DNA of 64,000 bases from Granulicella sp. dw_53 (GTDB lineage: Bacteria; Acidobacteriota; Terriglobia; Terriglobales; Acidobacteriaceae), in contig NZ_JAAVUR010000001.1 in NCBI RefSeq assembly GCF_018449545.1, forward strand, positions 62,001-126,000. The letters run 5' to 3'. The notes under the pieces were generated by a model, which was not told where the DNA came from, ran no database searches, and worked only from the letters and a program-made list of their open reading frames with translations. Below are positions 36,164 through 46,200 of this stretch, piece by piece (positions within the stretch are counted from its first letter, which is position 1; each line of letters begins with the position of its first letter). The position numbers and the translations under genes were made by a program.

Positions 36164-36828
36164 GCGACGCAATTTTTCTCTCTGCGAGCGTTCCCGATCC
36201 TCGACGCGCGCCAGAATACGCAGAAAGCGCCGATACGGTTGCTATATCTGCCGCCATCACCGCGCTGGTGCATGTCACTCTTGGTCGACGATTACTGGTA
36301 TGGGGTGGACATCCAGCGGTCACGCCAATGGTATGGGCTGTGGCCGAGGGTCTGGGTGTTGACTACGGTGGGTGGGTCAAGCTCTATCAGAGTGAATTCT
36401 TCAAAGACGAGTTTCCGGAAGATAACGACCGTTTCAACAACGTGACGTACACCGAGCGCTCAGGAGAAGACCGGGAGCAGAGTTTGCTTTTAATGCGTAC
36501 TCGTATGTTTCGCGAGACGAGATTCTCTGCCGCGGTCTTCATTGGCGGAATGGGTGGGATTGTTGATGAGTTTAATCTCCTACGCGAAATACAACCCAAG
36601 GTCGCAATGCTACCCGTTACTTCGAGCGGAGGGGCCGTAGTCGAGGTAGCTCGTCAACTAGAGAATTATCCGCCAGAACTCAATAGCGATCTGGATTATG
36701 TGAGTATGTTTCACCGCCTCCTTGGAGTTCCCGTGGGAGAGCGCCGTTATCGTAATCCGGCTGATCAACCGGAATCGCCTGCCGAGCGTCTATGGACTCC
36801 TGAAGATGGTCCGATCGGAATCAGATAA
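36160..36828 (+). CDS. SLOG-family nucleotide-binding protein, TPALS-like
   Basis: This 222-residue protein has the Rossmann-like SLOG/LOG pattern. The first strand is IFLSASVPDP, a GG pair in LLVWGGHPAVTP lies at residues 49-50, and the signature AVFIGGMGGIVDEFNLL lies at 126-140, followed by PVTSSGGAV. SLOG domains bind NAD-derived or nucleotide ligands; in ThsA a SLOG domain reads the TIR signal. Stand-alone SLOG proteins beside TIR genes are known (the TIR- and PNP-associating SLOG family), which this resembles. It overlaps the TIR gene before it and abuts the next with no gap, so the three are one transcript. Confidence 0.78.
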   Translation: MSDAIFLSASVPDPRRAPEYAESADTVAISAAITALVHVTLGRRLLVWGGHPAVTPMVWAVAEGLGVDYGGWVKLYQSEFFKDEFPEDNDRFNNVTYTERSGEDREQSLLLMRTRMFRETRFSAAVFIGGMGGIVDEFNLLREIQPKVAMLPVTSSGGAVVEVARQLENYPPELNSDLDYVSMFHRLLGVPVGERRYRNPADQPESPAERLWTPEDGPIGIR

Positions 36829-37461
36829 ATGGCATTCCTCACGCAAGAAGAAATGCGTAGGCGTGCTCGACAAAGGGCTGCCCGGGACCGCATGGCGGTT
36901 GAAGACATCCTAAAGGAAGCTTCGAAACATCACTCGAACGATTATGACATTTTCCTTTCGCAAACCATAAGAGATGCTGAACTGGTGTTAGGGGTGTATG
37001 ACCAGCTCACAGCTCTCGGGTTTCGCGTCTTTTGCGATTGGATCGATTCTCCTGAGATTGATCGAAGTAATGTCACACCAGCAAACGCTGATTATCTCCG
37101 TCGAATCATGCAGAGAAGCAAAAGCCTTCTCTATCTAGATACAAACGGTGCGGAGCAATCGCTTTGGATGTGTTGGGAACTTGGTTGGTTCGATGGTCAT
37201 GAGGGTCATGTTGCTATCCTTCCTGTCTTGTCGGAGGGATCAACCGCCTACCGCGGTCGTGAGTTCCTTGGCCTCTATCCCTATGTGGAGATTGATGGTG
37301 AAGGACGACTCAAAATCGTTCGGCCATCAGCGACAAACAGTCGCGGGTTAACTTTGATAGAAGCACCCAATTCAACCACTTTCGAGGGCTGGATGAGACG
37401 TGGTGAAGCGTTTATGAGGCCCCGTAATATCGAGAGCTGGGGCGTAATGCATCGCGATTGA
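36829..37461 (+). CDS. TIR-family protein, paralogue 1
   Basis: This 210-residue protein has an N-terminal Arg-rich helix (EEMRRRARQRAARDRM) and a TIR-type domain. That domain comprises YDIFLSQTIRDAELVLGVYD, FRVFCDWIDSPEIDR, and CWELGWFDG with the likely catalytic Glu117. It then carries a family-specific tail with YRGREFLGLYPYVE. Its start codon follows the SLOG stop directly, which argues for translational coupling. The next gene is a clear paralogue. The first strand has LSQT where most TIRs have SH/SY plus an acidic residue, so activity is uncertain. Confidence 0.78.
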   Translation: MAFLTQEEMRRRARQRAARDRMAVEDILKEASKHHSNDYDIFLSQTIRDAELVLGVYDQLTALGFRVFCDWIDSPEIDRSNVTPANADYLRRIMQRSKSLLYLDTNGAEQSLWMCWELGWFDGHEGHVAILPVLSEGSTAYRGREFLGLYPYVEIDGEGRLKIVRPSATNSRGLTLIEAPNSTTFEGWMRRGEAFMRPRNIESWGVMHRD

Positions 37462-37500
37462 TCTTTGATCACTATATTGTCCTATTGAAATGGAGTTCCA

Positions 37501-38085
37501 TTGCCACTGATTAGTGAACCAGAATTACGACGTTTGGCGGGGGATCGACGGGAGCGCCTTCGAGAGTCGACTGAGCTTGGGCACCGAAACCTATTGATGA
37601 AGGCGGCATCGCTTTCACACTACGACATATTCCTCTCTCACAGTTTCCGCGATAAAGATCTCATCCTGGGTGTGGCAGAATTGTTCGAAACATTCAATTA
37701 CACCGTGTATCTCGATTGGAGGGAGGATTTGCGTTTAGATCGCGCAACTGTGAATCGTGAGACGGCCAATACTTTAAAGCGCCGCATGTCGAACTCTTCT
37801 GCACTATTCTTCGTTCCCACAGATCACGCCATCGAGTCCAAGTGGATGCCCTGGGAACTCGGGTTCATGGATGGAAAGAACGGCAAAGCGGCGGTGTTTC
37901 CCGTCACTCAAGTTGATTCCGGCTCCTCTGATTACCGCGGTCAAGAGTACCTCGGGATTTACCCGTATGCTACCGTCGGCAAGAACAAAGCAGGCGACGA
38001 CCGAATCTGGATTCGTCAGGACCGTCAGACATCCGTTACTTTTGAGCGCTGGCTCAAAGGCGAGCAGCCTAAGAGACGGCAATAA
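37501..38085 (+). CDS. TIR-family protein, paralogue 2
   Basis: This 194-residue paralogue of the preceding gene starts at TTG behind TGGAG. It has the same plan: a basic N-terminal helix, YDIFLSHSFRDKDLILGVAE, YTVYLDWREDLRLDR, WMPWELGFMDGK with the likely catalytic Glu119, and YRGQEYLGIYPYATV. Unlike its neighbour it keeps the standard LSHS. The pair probably arose by tandem duplication and divergence, giving one canonical and one altered copy, which may form a hetero-assembly or split recognition. Confidence 0.78.
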   Translation: MPLISEPELRRLAGDRRERLRESTELGHRNLLMKAASLSHYDIFLSHSFRDKDLILGVAELFETFNYTVYLDWREDLRLDRATVNRETANTLKRRMSNSSALFFVPTDHAIESKWMPWELGFMDGKNGKAAVFPVTQVDSGSSDYRGQEYLGIYPYATVGKNKAGDDRIWIRQDRQTSVTFERWLKGEQPKRRQ

Positions 38086-38154
38086 TGCCTTGAACCATAT
38101 CTTTCGGCTCGATTCAAGGCGGATACCTTATCGTCCTCTGTCCAGTGGGACATT

Positions 38155-38745
38155 ATGAAAGCGTTCATCAGTCATTCAAGTTCGGAACAAGATGTAGCAG
38201 TCGCGCTGAAGAGCGTACTTGAGGAGCTCAATATTGAGCCTTTTCTTGCTCATAACGACATCCGCGCTTCGCAGCAATGGAACGAACGGATCCTCTCTGA
38301 ACTCAAAGAATGTGACGTTTTCTTAGCGCTGCTAAGCCGGGCGTTCAAGCGTTCTGATTGGTGTGCGCAGGAGAGCGGAGCTGCAATCCTTAGACGTGAC
38401 GCCGTTGTCATTATCCCTATATCGTTGGATGGGACCAAACCATATGGCTTCTTGGCCCACCATCAGTGCCGTAGTGCTCTGGATGGCCAGGTTCCAAGTA
38501 GCGTGGTCATTGACGCGTTGGCGACGAAATGGCCCTCAATAGCGATTCGCCTTCTTCGCAATCTGGGTGGCCTGAGCACGCGTGAGTTGATCGAAATAAG
38601 GAACAAGAAGTGCAATCAACATTTCAGCGGCGCGGAACGAATGAGCGCGATCAAGTCCCCTAATCAAAATGTCGATTCGAAAACGGGCAAATATGGTCCG
38701 CTAACCTTTGCCGGGAAAGCTACCTCCCGACCTTCCTCCGCATGA
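38155..38745 (+). CDS. Canonical TIR-domain protein
   Basis: This is a 196-residue protein whose first 120 residues are a textbook bacterial TIR domain: KAFISHSSSEQDVAVALKS, PFLAHNDIRASQQW, ECDVFLALLSRAFKRSDWC, with the catalytic-type Glu73 in CAQESGAA. The C-terminal 75 residues are low in conserved features. It is 69 bases after the previous TIR gene and is the fifth gene in the same direction. It may have its own promoter in that gap. Confidence 0.83.
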   Translation: MKAFISHSSSEQDVAVALKSVLEELNIEPFLAHNDIRASQQWNERILSELKECDVFLALLSRAFKRSDWCAQESGAAILRRDAVVIIPISLDGTKPYGFLAHHQCRSALDGQVPSSVVIDALATKWPSIAIRLLRNLGGLSTRELIEIRNKKCNQHFSGAERMSAIKSPNQNVDSKTGKYGPLTFAGKATSRPSSA

Positions 38746-39060
38746 ACAAACGGCGTCTTCCTGCAAACTTACTAAAGGCTCTTGAGTATCAGGTTAAAGA
38801 ACAAAAGTGGTTCAGAGAGCAGGACCTTTGATCGAGACTCTGTTCGAAACCGTGTATGGCAGATGACACAATTAGCTCCTCGCTGAGTCTCGATGTTCAT
38901 CCAGATCTATATTCCCTCACTTCCGAGAGAACCCGCAGTGACTTTCGGATATCTCTCTAAAATCGCCAACCCTGCATCCAATCGACGCAGTTAGCTTCTT
39001 CGTGACTGTGGGGGATCCGGAATAGAATGGTGCACTCTAGCGTTTGAGCGGAGGATGTCC
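38746..39060. other. Intergenic region, no gene seen
   Basis: These 315 bases separate the TIR/SLOG operon from the next cargo unit. No coding frame is convincing. The right end holds the AGCGGAGG ribosome site of the gene at 39,061. Confidence 0.5.
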
Positions 39061-39891
39061 ATGGAGACCGGTGATTGCCCCCTGTGCCTTTCTCAAGGTG
39101 TATCCCTGCACGATAGTCATTTCATGCCGAAGTCACTCTATCCGCTCTTTCGCACCGGCAATCTCCAACCGGTACGCTTTTCCCGCGACAAGATGGTCCA
39201 GACATCCAACCAGGTGACGGACTATGTATTTTGCGGCTCCTGCGAGAAGGTGTTCAATGTGGGTGGGGAGAGCTGGATTCATACTCGGTTCGCCGTCCAT
39301 AACGGGCCATTCCCGTTGCGCGAAAGCCTGCTGAAACAAGCGCCGCTCCAAGATTCGGAAGGGACAACGGTATACGCGGCAGCGAAGAATCCCGAAATCG
39401 ATGTGCCGAAGCTCATACACTTCGGATGCGGAGTTTTTTTTAAAGCTGCGGTCCATCCGTGGGACGGGGATGACCCGACACGACCCTATATCTTAATGGA
39501 GCCAGATTTAATAGACGCACTCCGACAATACCTGCTTGGAAAGGCAGACCTGCCAAAGACCGTGGCGCTTGGCGTTACGGTGGATTCCGCGCCCGTCGTT
39601 TGGCAGGCCATGGTCGAGCCTTACCCAATCGCGCCAGTTCTCGGATTGCAGCGATACTTGTTTTACGTGCCGGGCATCGCTTTTCAACTCTTCGTCGGGA
39701 AAGATGCTCAAGACAAGGTTCCGACGTGCATCAACGGGAGCCCCTACGGACAAGTGATGTATGAGAACATTTCGCTCACCATGCGGAACGCGGGCCGCAT
39801 GGAACTGAAAGATGCAGAGCGACCGCAAAAATTGTTGAACATGATGGCCGACTTGGAGAAGAAGGGCCTCAATGTTCGTCTGGGCGATTAG
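39061..39891 (+). CDS. Protein with HNH-like zinc motif, unknown function
   Basis: This 276-residue protein opens with CPLCLSQGVSLHDSHFMPKS and then VFCGSCEKVFNVGGE. This two-CxxC arrangement with a His-Pro-Ser turn between resembles the treble-clef HNH endonuclease fold, though the catalytic residues are not certain. The remaining 200 residues are an unrecognised alpha/beta domain. The ATG at 39,061 has GGAGG at good spacing, better than the one six bases earlier. Two further genes follow after 12 and 54 bases and probably form one unit with it. Confidence 0.65.
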   Translation: METGDCPLCLSQGVSLHDSHFMPKSLYPLFRTGNLQPVRFSRDKMVQTSNQVTDYVFCGSCEKVFNVGGESWIHTRFAVHNGPFPLRESLLKQAPLQDSEGTTVYAAAKNPEIDVPKLIHFGCGVFFKAAVHPWDGDDPTRPYILMEPDLIDALRQYLLGKADLPKTVALGVTVDSAPVVWQAMVEPYPIAPVLGLQRYLFYVPGIAFQLFVGKDAQDKVPTCINGSPYGQVMYENISLTMRNAGRMELKDAERPQKLLNMMADLEKKGLNVRLGD

Positions 39892-39903
39892 AAAGGAACA
39901 CAC

Positions 39904-40431
39904 ATGTTCAGCGGCATTATGTCAGTCCTCGCCTTGCTGTTCTCAATAGCCTCGTTTGCGTATGTCAATTACGACCGGCGCGTAAAGCTGCTACTTCGTC
40001 CCCGGAAGGGAGATTGGTGTGTGCTGGATCGCGCTACCAATGACAGAGAGACAATCTTTCGCGGCATAATCGAAGCCTACAATCACAGTTCGCGGCCCAA
40101 TGCGATTCGCGGCTATCGCTTTTGGATCGACAACAACGGAGTTCATGAGGACCTCGAAAGCGAGATGGCCGCGATTGGCGAGGGGAACAATCCGTCGCTA
40201 CCGGATGAGCAAGAGACCAGTGAACTCTTCAATGTGACGCCGCTCCCTATTCCGGCCTACACCGGCGTGGAAGTCCGTCTCTACGCCATCGTCAAAGGCG
40301 TCCACACGCTTCCCGGAAATCATCTCCCCATCACCGTCGAGATCGAGGACATTCATGGAAAGTGGTACACCGTGGAAGTGAAAGCGTCTCGGACTCAGCG
40401 GCTCATCAGTGGCCGGAATGCTAGTTCGTAG
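39904..40431 (+). CDS. Membrane-anchored protein of unknown function
   Basis: This 175-residue protein has one N-terminal membrane helix (IMSVLALLFSIASFAYV) and a beta-rich soluble domain (GIIEAYNHSSRPNAIRGYRF, GVEVRLYAIVKGVHTLP, ITVEIEDIHGKWYTVEVK) that looks like an immunoglobulin-type sandwich. It begins 12 bases after the HNH-like gene behind GAAAGGAACA. No family is recognised. A membrane effector or tether in a three-gene unit is possible. Confidence 0.65.
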   Translation: MFSGIMSVLALLFSIASFAYVNYDRRVKLLLRPRKGDWCVLDRATNDRETIFRGIIEAYNHSSRPNAIRGYRFWIDNNGVHEDLESEMAAIGEGNNPSLPDEQETSELFNVTPLPIPAYTGVEVRLYAIVKGVHTLPGNHLPITVEIEDIHGKWYTVEVKASRTQRLISGRNASS

Positions 40432-40485
40432 AAGCCTGCTCCTCGGTAACAGCTATCGACGGATATGTCTCACGAGGGAGGCCGA

Positions 40486-41394
40486 ATGACGAATGAATCT
40501 CTTGAAATGGAACCTTATGACAAATGGGAAGAATATCGCGATTCAGACGATCCCTTTGATATCGGGACGCTGCACCAGCTTGATCTTGCACATATGCCCG
40601 AGGATGTCACGCTTTGGGTTCTCGATAATTTCTTCCCGGAGACGAGAATCCGCCGTGAGGACGACACACTTATCTGCGAGATCGAAGAACACCTTTACAC
40701 CAAATACTGGGAACATAAGTTTTCTGCCTACGCTTTTTCCGAAGCGATGGAACGCGCCGTCACGCGCCTCATGCACGAGGGACATCCGTTTGCCAGTCCT
40801 TCCCGCGATGCAGAGGACGTTCACATTTTTGTGAGATGGCAACTGCGAATGCCGTCTGCAACGCCGCCAGGAGGCGTGACGGCCTCCATAAAGGCCGCGT
40901 TTGACCTTGTCTGGCAACGCGCGGATGCCATTCTCGAACATTCGGATTCCGTCCTCATACTCGGAAAAGACACGGGAACCGCTATCGACATACTCAAGCG
41001 AATCGAATCAAAGTTGCAGGAGATGGGCTACTACACCTACATCATCAAAGAACAACCTGACCGGGCCGGTGAAAGCATCGTCCAGAAGGTGATGCGCTAT
41101 GCGCTTTCATCCCGGTTTGTTGTGATTGAGAATTCAGAACCATCCGGCCATCTTTATGAGATTCCCCATGTGGCAAAAGCCGCCGAATGCGTCACCGTTG
41201 TCCTTCAAGAGAAGGACAAGGGCGCGACTTGGATGTTCGAGGATGCTTATGCCAAGCACAAGCATTGGCACAAGATCGAATATGAAGGCATATCGCTCGA
41301 AGCCGCCGTGGTCGAAGCCGCGAAATGGGCAGAACAGTTCTTAAAGGACTTCGGCGAGTACCAAACCATTCATTTGCCGTGGCTCAGGAAATGA
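40486..41394 (+). CDS. Protein with C-terminal Rossmann-like (TIR-like) domain
   Basis: This 302-residue protein starts at the ATG behind GAGGGAGG. The N-terminal half is acidic and unrecognised. From about residue 155 the pattern is strand-helix repeats: DSVLILGKDTG, GYYTYIIKEQPDR, SSRFVVIENSEPSGHLYEIP and VTVVLQEKDKGATWMFEDAY. This resembles TIR-like or nucleotide-binding Rossmannoid domains in anti-phage proteins. The conserved ENSEPSGHLYEIP block includes an E in the place of TIR catalytic Glu, but the match is loose. It closes the putative three-gene unit. Confidence 0.6.
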   Translation: MTNESLEMEPYDKWEEYRDSDDPFDIGTLHQLDLAHMPEDVTLWVLDNFFPETRIRREDDTLICEIEEHLYTKYWEHKFSAYAFSEAMERAVTRLMHEGHPFASPSRDAEDVHIFVRWQLRMPSATPPGGVTASIKAAFDLVWQRADAILEHSDSVLILGKDTGTAIDILKRIESKLQEMGYYTYIIKEQPDRAGESIVQKVMRYALSSRFVVIENSEPSGHLYEIPHVAKAAECVTVVLQEKDKGATWMFEDAYAKHKHWHKIEYEGISLEAAVVEAAKWAEQFLKDFGEYQTIHLPWLRK

Positions 41395-41429
41395 GCATTC
41401 CTGATCACTCCGACTTGAACAAGGAATAC

Positions 41430-41690
41430 GCACAGTGGCTTCCATCCTGACTTCGCACCGAAGGCTGCGCAAACCAATTCCACCGTATCGCTTGCTTGTC
41501 CTCAAGAATCATCGACGCACCGGCGCGCTTCGCACGCTCCCTTATCTTTTCCGGGTCTCCAGCGTCAGCCGTAAGGGGAGAGGTGTTTTCAGATCCTCTT
41601 CGAGAAACTGTTGGTACCAGCCATTCGTTCGCATGAAGTGCATGTAGAACTCGCGCTTCGGTTTTCGCTCTCCTCACAGTTCGCGCAGAG
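41430..41690 (-). pseudogene. Frameshifted remnant of a small protein gene
   Basis: Reading leftward, REFYMHFMRTNGWYQQFLEE and KTPLPLRLTLE run to a stop. A frame offset by one base then resumes EKIRERAKRAGASMILEDKQ before a further shift. The first part looks like a small uncharacterised bacterial family with a conserved FYMHFMRTNGW motif. At least two frameshifts make it dead. The rest of 41,395-41,832 shows nothing else. Confidence 0.45.
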
Positions 41691-41832
41691 CGTTTCGCGG
41701 CCCGACCATGGCATGGACATCGCGCGCCAATAGAAACAACATACTCGCCCTGCCAACCTTGCTGCTGTCACCGAAGCTCGCTCGCCGCCCATTTCCGAGT
41801 CGTCGCCGTTTGCGCTGTTTCTTCGCCAGTAG

Positions 41833-42852
41833 ATGCTAGAATTATGTGTGGAAAAGACCAATCAACATTACGTGTGGCGGGCGTACCTGAAGCCATGGTC
41901 TTCGGAAGGCCAAATCCATTGCCACCGCAATGGAACAACACGTTTCCGCAGTTTGCGCCGCGTCGCCAGTGCCGATCTTTTCTACTCGATACCTGAAATC
42001 CTATCCAGCGACATTGCCCAAATCGAGCATCTCGCTATCGAACGTTCGCCCGAAGGCCTGAAGAAGATACATCGCAGTTACGTCGCTCAATGCCGGAAGT
42101 CATGGATGATCAAGCGATTCCTGGAGAAGGTTAGCCTAGACGAATTCAAGAAGATCGATTTGAAGGCGTTGGGTTATGAGGGCGATGATCTCAATCACGA
42201 AAAGCTTTATGAAGATGCGCGAGTTGCTGCAGATGAAGCCATATCCAACGACGAAGAAGACTATCTTTCTCGCATGGAAAACGCCTTCCAGCCTCACCTT
42301 GAATCACTTCTGAAGAGCGATACGTCGTTCTATGGGGACGCCGTCAAAGCTGGCGAATTCATCACCTTCATCAGCATTCAATATCTGAGAACCAAAAAGA
42401 TTCGCGAGGGCATGGCGGATACCTTCAATGCTTCGCTTAAGGACTTCGTTCGCCTATGGACGATTTACGCCCACATCTTCTCGATCAATGTCAGCAGAAG
42501 CTTTTTCGGTGCATTTCGAGGATTCAAGATCATCGTGGCAGAAAACCTCACTGACGTTCAGTTCATCACCGGCGACCAGCCTGTCTTCAATCTGCACGGA
42601 AATCCACTGACGCGGGACGTTCCTGAAGAGATGGAACTCTACTATCCTCTGTCTCCAACGAAGGCCATGTTCTACGTCAAGGTCATCAACAACGACTATC
42701 CGGCGACGATCACCGATCCCACCGAGGTTGAGAAGTACAACATCCTGATCGCGCAGAACGCCCACGAGCAGATCTATGGCGATTCAAAAAAGGCTCTCGC
42801 ACGCTACGGTCAATACCTTGACCCGCTACCGAACGTATCTGCATGTCGATGA
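41833..42852 (+). CDS. DUF4238-family protein
   Basis: This 339-residue protein begins EKTNQHYVWRAYLKPWSS, the NQHYVP..YL motif of DUF4238. It has FITGDQPVFNL near residue 240 and ELYYPLSPTKAMFYVK near 272, the other two conserved blocks. The biochemical function of the family is unknown; members are often found in defence islands. The start is unclear: ATG at 41,833 lacks a clear ribosome site, and a GTG at 41,848 is possible. It stands alone at the right end of the cargo block before the mutasome. Confidence 0.75.
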   Translation: MLELCVEKTNQHYVWRAYLKPWSSEGQIHCHRNGTTRFRSLRRVASADLFYSIPEILSSDIAQIEHLAIERSPEGLKKIHRSYVAQCRKSWMIKRFLEKVSLDEFKKIDLKALGYEGDDLNHEKLYEDARVAADEAISNDEEDYLSRMENAFQPHLESLLKSDTSFYGDAVKAGEFITFISIQYLRTKKIREGMADTFNASLKDFVRLWTIYAHIFSINVSRSFFGAFRGFKIIVAENLTDVQFITGDQPVFNLHGNPLTRDVPEEMELYYPLSPTKAMFYVKVINNDYPATITDPTEVEKYNILIAQNAHEQIYGDSKKALARYGQYLDPLPNVSACR

Positions 42853-43005
42853 TCCTCCTAGAAACCGCTGCTTCCATCCTCCGCCTCAGCGCAGGGTACA
42901 GCGGCGGACCATCTCATTAGTCGGCATATCGCCACTTAGAACTAGCGACAAAGAGCTGGCAAAGCTGCATCAACCGGGAATGAAGTGGTGACAGTCGCGC
43001 CTCGT

Positions 43006-43296
43006 TTAGCGCGGAACATCTTCATCGTTCGCCACATGCCAAGGGACTTGGCGCGAACGAAAAAGCTCTGGATGCCGTGCGGTCAGATGCGAAAGCACCG
43101 TCCGTGCGATTCGCACGCTGTGCTCAATTTCCTTATCCCACTCCGCATTCGACAGTCCCTCGCTGTGTGTTGCGGGCCACTTCGCAGTCCTGATTCCGAG
43201 AATTAGGCTGGCGGCGATTGCTAGGGTCGGCCCCAATCGTTCCTGATCTACTTCTTTTCGAAAGCCGCCAACGCGCGATCCATTAGTGGAAGTCAT
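43006..43296 (-). CDS. Small protein at the 3' end of the mutasome operon
   Basis: This 96-residue protein starts at an ATG inside the last 14 bases of dnaE2 in another frame. It contains LGPTLAIAASLILGIRTAKWP and an Arg/His-rich helix (EWDKEIEHSVRIARTVLSHL). The overlap suggests it is co-translated with dnaE2. No family is recognised. It may be an ICE-specific add-on to the operon. Confidence 0.6.
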   Translation of the reverse strand: MTSTNGSRVGGFRKEVDQERLGPTLAIAASLILGIRTAKWPATHSEGLSNAEWDKEIEHSVRIARTVLSHLTARHPELFRSRQVPWHVANDEDVPR

Positions 43297-46200
43297 GCGA
43301 CTCAACCTCCAATCCCCGCTGAGGTAACGGAGACATGCGCGTGGAGCGTACATGGACGACTCCACCTTCGTTTTGGAGGGGACCTTCCAGGCTGATGAAT
43401 TTGCAGAGGACGACCGTCTCACGATTGCGCTCAAAGAACTCTTTCGTGACCATCACATTGAAGATGCCCGTCTCATCCGCGATGGACATGAAGACCATCC
43501 CATTTGCTGTGCCGGGTCTTTGCTTCACGATCGCCAGGCCAGCCGTTCGCACGTAGTCTCCCGTCTTTCTGCGTTGCAGGTCCGAGGCCGTGAGAAAGCC
43601 CCGGCAGCGTAGCTCTTTGCGCCTGTAGTGCATGGGGTGGTGCCCTACAGTCAACCCCATGCCTGCGTAGTCCGCGACTAATCTTTCCTCATCACTCATC
43701 GTTTCAAGCGGCAAGTATGCGTCCTCTTCTTTTAGCCAATCGCTCTGCTGGCGCAAGAGCGGCCCTTCGAGTTTGCCCGCGCGTTCCACTTGCCATAACG
43801 CATCGCGGCGATGTGCAACTCCCTCCAGTTGATTGAGCGCTCCGATGCGAGCGAGGAGCGCCAGCTCCCCACGACTCAGAGACGGCACACGGATGGTCAA
43901 ATCTTCTATCGAGCGGAAGACTCCACTCTCCGTGCGTGTCTTCACCAAGGCTTCGGCAACATGCTTCCGTAGCCCCTTGGCATATCCAAGGCCAAGCCGC
44001 AATGATTTACTGAAATCGGCCTCATGTTCTATCGAGCACTGCCAGTCGGACACCTGTACATCGATGGCTTTCACGCGTAGGCCATGACGCCGGGCATCTT
44101 CGACAATCACCGCAGCACTATAGAAGCCCATTGGCTGATTGTTTAGGAGCGCAGCGGTGAACGCCGCCAAGTAGTGTTCCTTGATGTACGCGGACTGGTA
44201 TGCGATCATCGCGAAGCTCGCCGCATGAGATTCCGGAAAACCATACAGAGCGAAAGCACCGATTTGCTCAATGACTTGTTCTTGCATCTCGGGGGCTATT
44301 CCGTTCGCTGTCATGCCAGAGCGCATCTTCGACTCCAGATTCTTCATACGTTGCCAGGACCGACGCATCCCAACGGCGCGTCGCAACTCATCAGCATCGG
44401 ATGCGCTGAAGTTTGCAATCGCCATCACCATCATGAGCAACTGCTCCTGAAACAGCGGAACACCCTTGGTTCGCTTCAGCGGCTTTTCGAGTGCCGGATG
44501 CAAATACGTTACCGGCTCGATACCCTGGCGTCGGCGGATATACGGGTGCATCATCTTTCCCACGATGGGGCCGGGGCGGATGATGGCGACCTGCACCACG
44601 AGGTCATAAAACTTTTCAGGGCAGTTCTTGGGAAGCGATGCCATCTGCGCGCGTGACTCCACCTGAAACATGCCGATGGTGTCTGCACGTTGCAGCGTGC
44701 GATACACACGATCATCCTGTGGAAGCTGCGCAAGGTCGATCTGTTCTCCATAATGCTCAGGGATGAGTTCGGTGCAGTCTTTGAGCACGGCCATCATGCC
44801 CAGGCCAAGGACATCGACCTTAATCATGCCCATGTCGGCGCAGTCTTCCTTGTCCCACTGAATCACCGTCCTACCGGGCATAGATGCCCGTTCCAACGGC
44901 ACAACCCGATTCAGTTGACCTTGGCAGATCACCATGCCCCCGGAGTGTTGTCCGAGATGGCGAGGTAGGTCTTGAATACGTGTACAGAGTTCGAGGTACT
45001 TGGCGATGCGTGGATTCGAGATGTCGAATCCTGCCTTGTCGAACGAATGCGCCATCGTGTCTGTAGGGCCGCGCCACTCAAAATGGCTCACAAGCCCAGA
45101 CAGCCGCCGCAGAGCTTCGCGGTCGAAGCCCAGCGTCTTTCCTACTTCGTTCGCAGAGGACTTCCCGCGATAGGTGATGACATTGGCGCACATCGCCGCG
45201 CCGAGTTCACCGTACCGCTCGTAGATGTATTGAATTGCTTGTTCACGCTTGTCGCCTGAGGGCAAATCAAGGTCGATGTCCGGCCATTCGTTCCGGCTCT
45301 CGTTCAGGAACCGCTCAAACAGTAGTTCCATGCCTACCGGATCAACGACCGTAATTTCGAGCGCGTAGCAGACGGCCGAGTTCGCGGCGCTTCCGCGTCC
45401 CTGAATGAGAATCCCGTTGCGTTTGCAGAATTGAACGATGTCCCAGACGATCAAGAAATATCCGGCAAAGCCCAGCTTACCGATAAGAGCAAGCTCGTGT
45501 TCCACCTGCTTACGCGCTCGTGCCATGAGATCGGCATTTCGCTTCGGGCCATAGCGGCGGAGTACGCCTTCTTCCACACGCTTGCGAAGAAAGGAGTCCA
45601 TCGTGTCGCCGGACGGCACTGGATACGCGGGAAACTGATAGCCGAGATTGTCGAGCTGGAATTGCAGACGCGACGACAGTTCCAAGGTGTTGTTTGTTGC
45701 CCCCGGCACATCGCGGAAGAGATTCACCATCTCCCGCGCAGAGCGAAGGTGACGCTGACCATTCACCGCCAGCAAGCGACCCGCATGATCGAGCGTGGTG
45801 TGATGACGAATCGCTGTGAAGAGATCAAGCACCTCACGTTCGTAGGCAGCGGCATAGCGAACGCCGTTCGTTGCTATGACCGGGAGCTTGAGAGATTGCG
45901 CGAGATCAATGGCTACCTGATTCCGCCATTCCTCCTCGCGCTCCTGGTGCCGCTGCAATTCGACATACACATTGCGCGGACCATAGACAGAGACCAGCTT
46001 CTCCAGCGTCTCCCGGCCTGCATCCGCACCGCCTTTGACCAGAGCGGCGGCTAGCGGTCCTTCGTCGCCTCCAGTGAGGCAGATCAGACCTTCGGAAAAC
46101 TCCTGAAGATCACGAAGCAATGCGGAGCCTTCCGCTTTGCCTCTCTCGCGCAGCTTGAATCGCGTCGTGAGCTGGCAAAGGTTCTGATACCCGGCCTGCG

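Noticed and set aside
41589..41861. 90-codon minus-strand frame
   Set aside because: The natural-looking protein sequence lies in the other frames of the same region, so this one is a shadow of a pseudogene.
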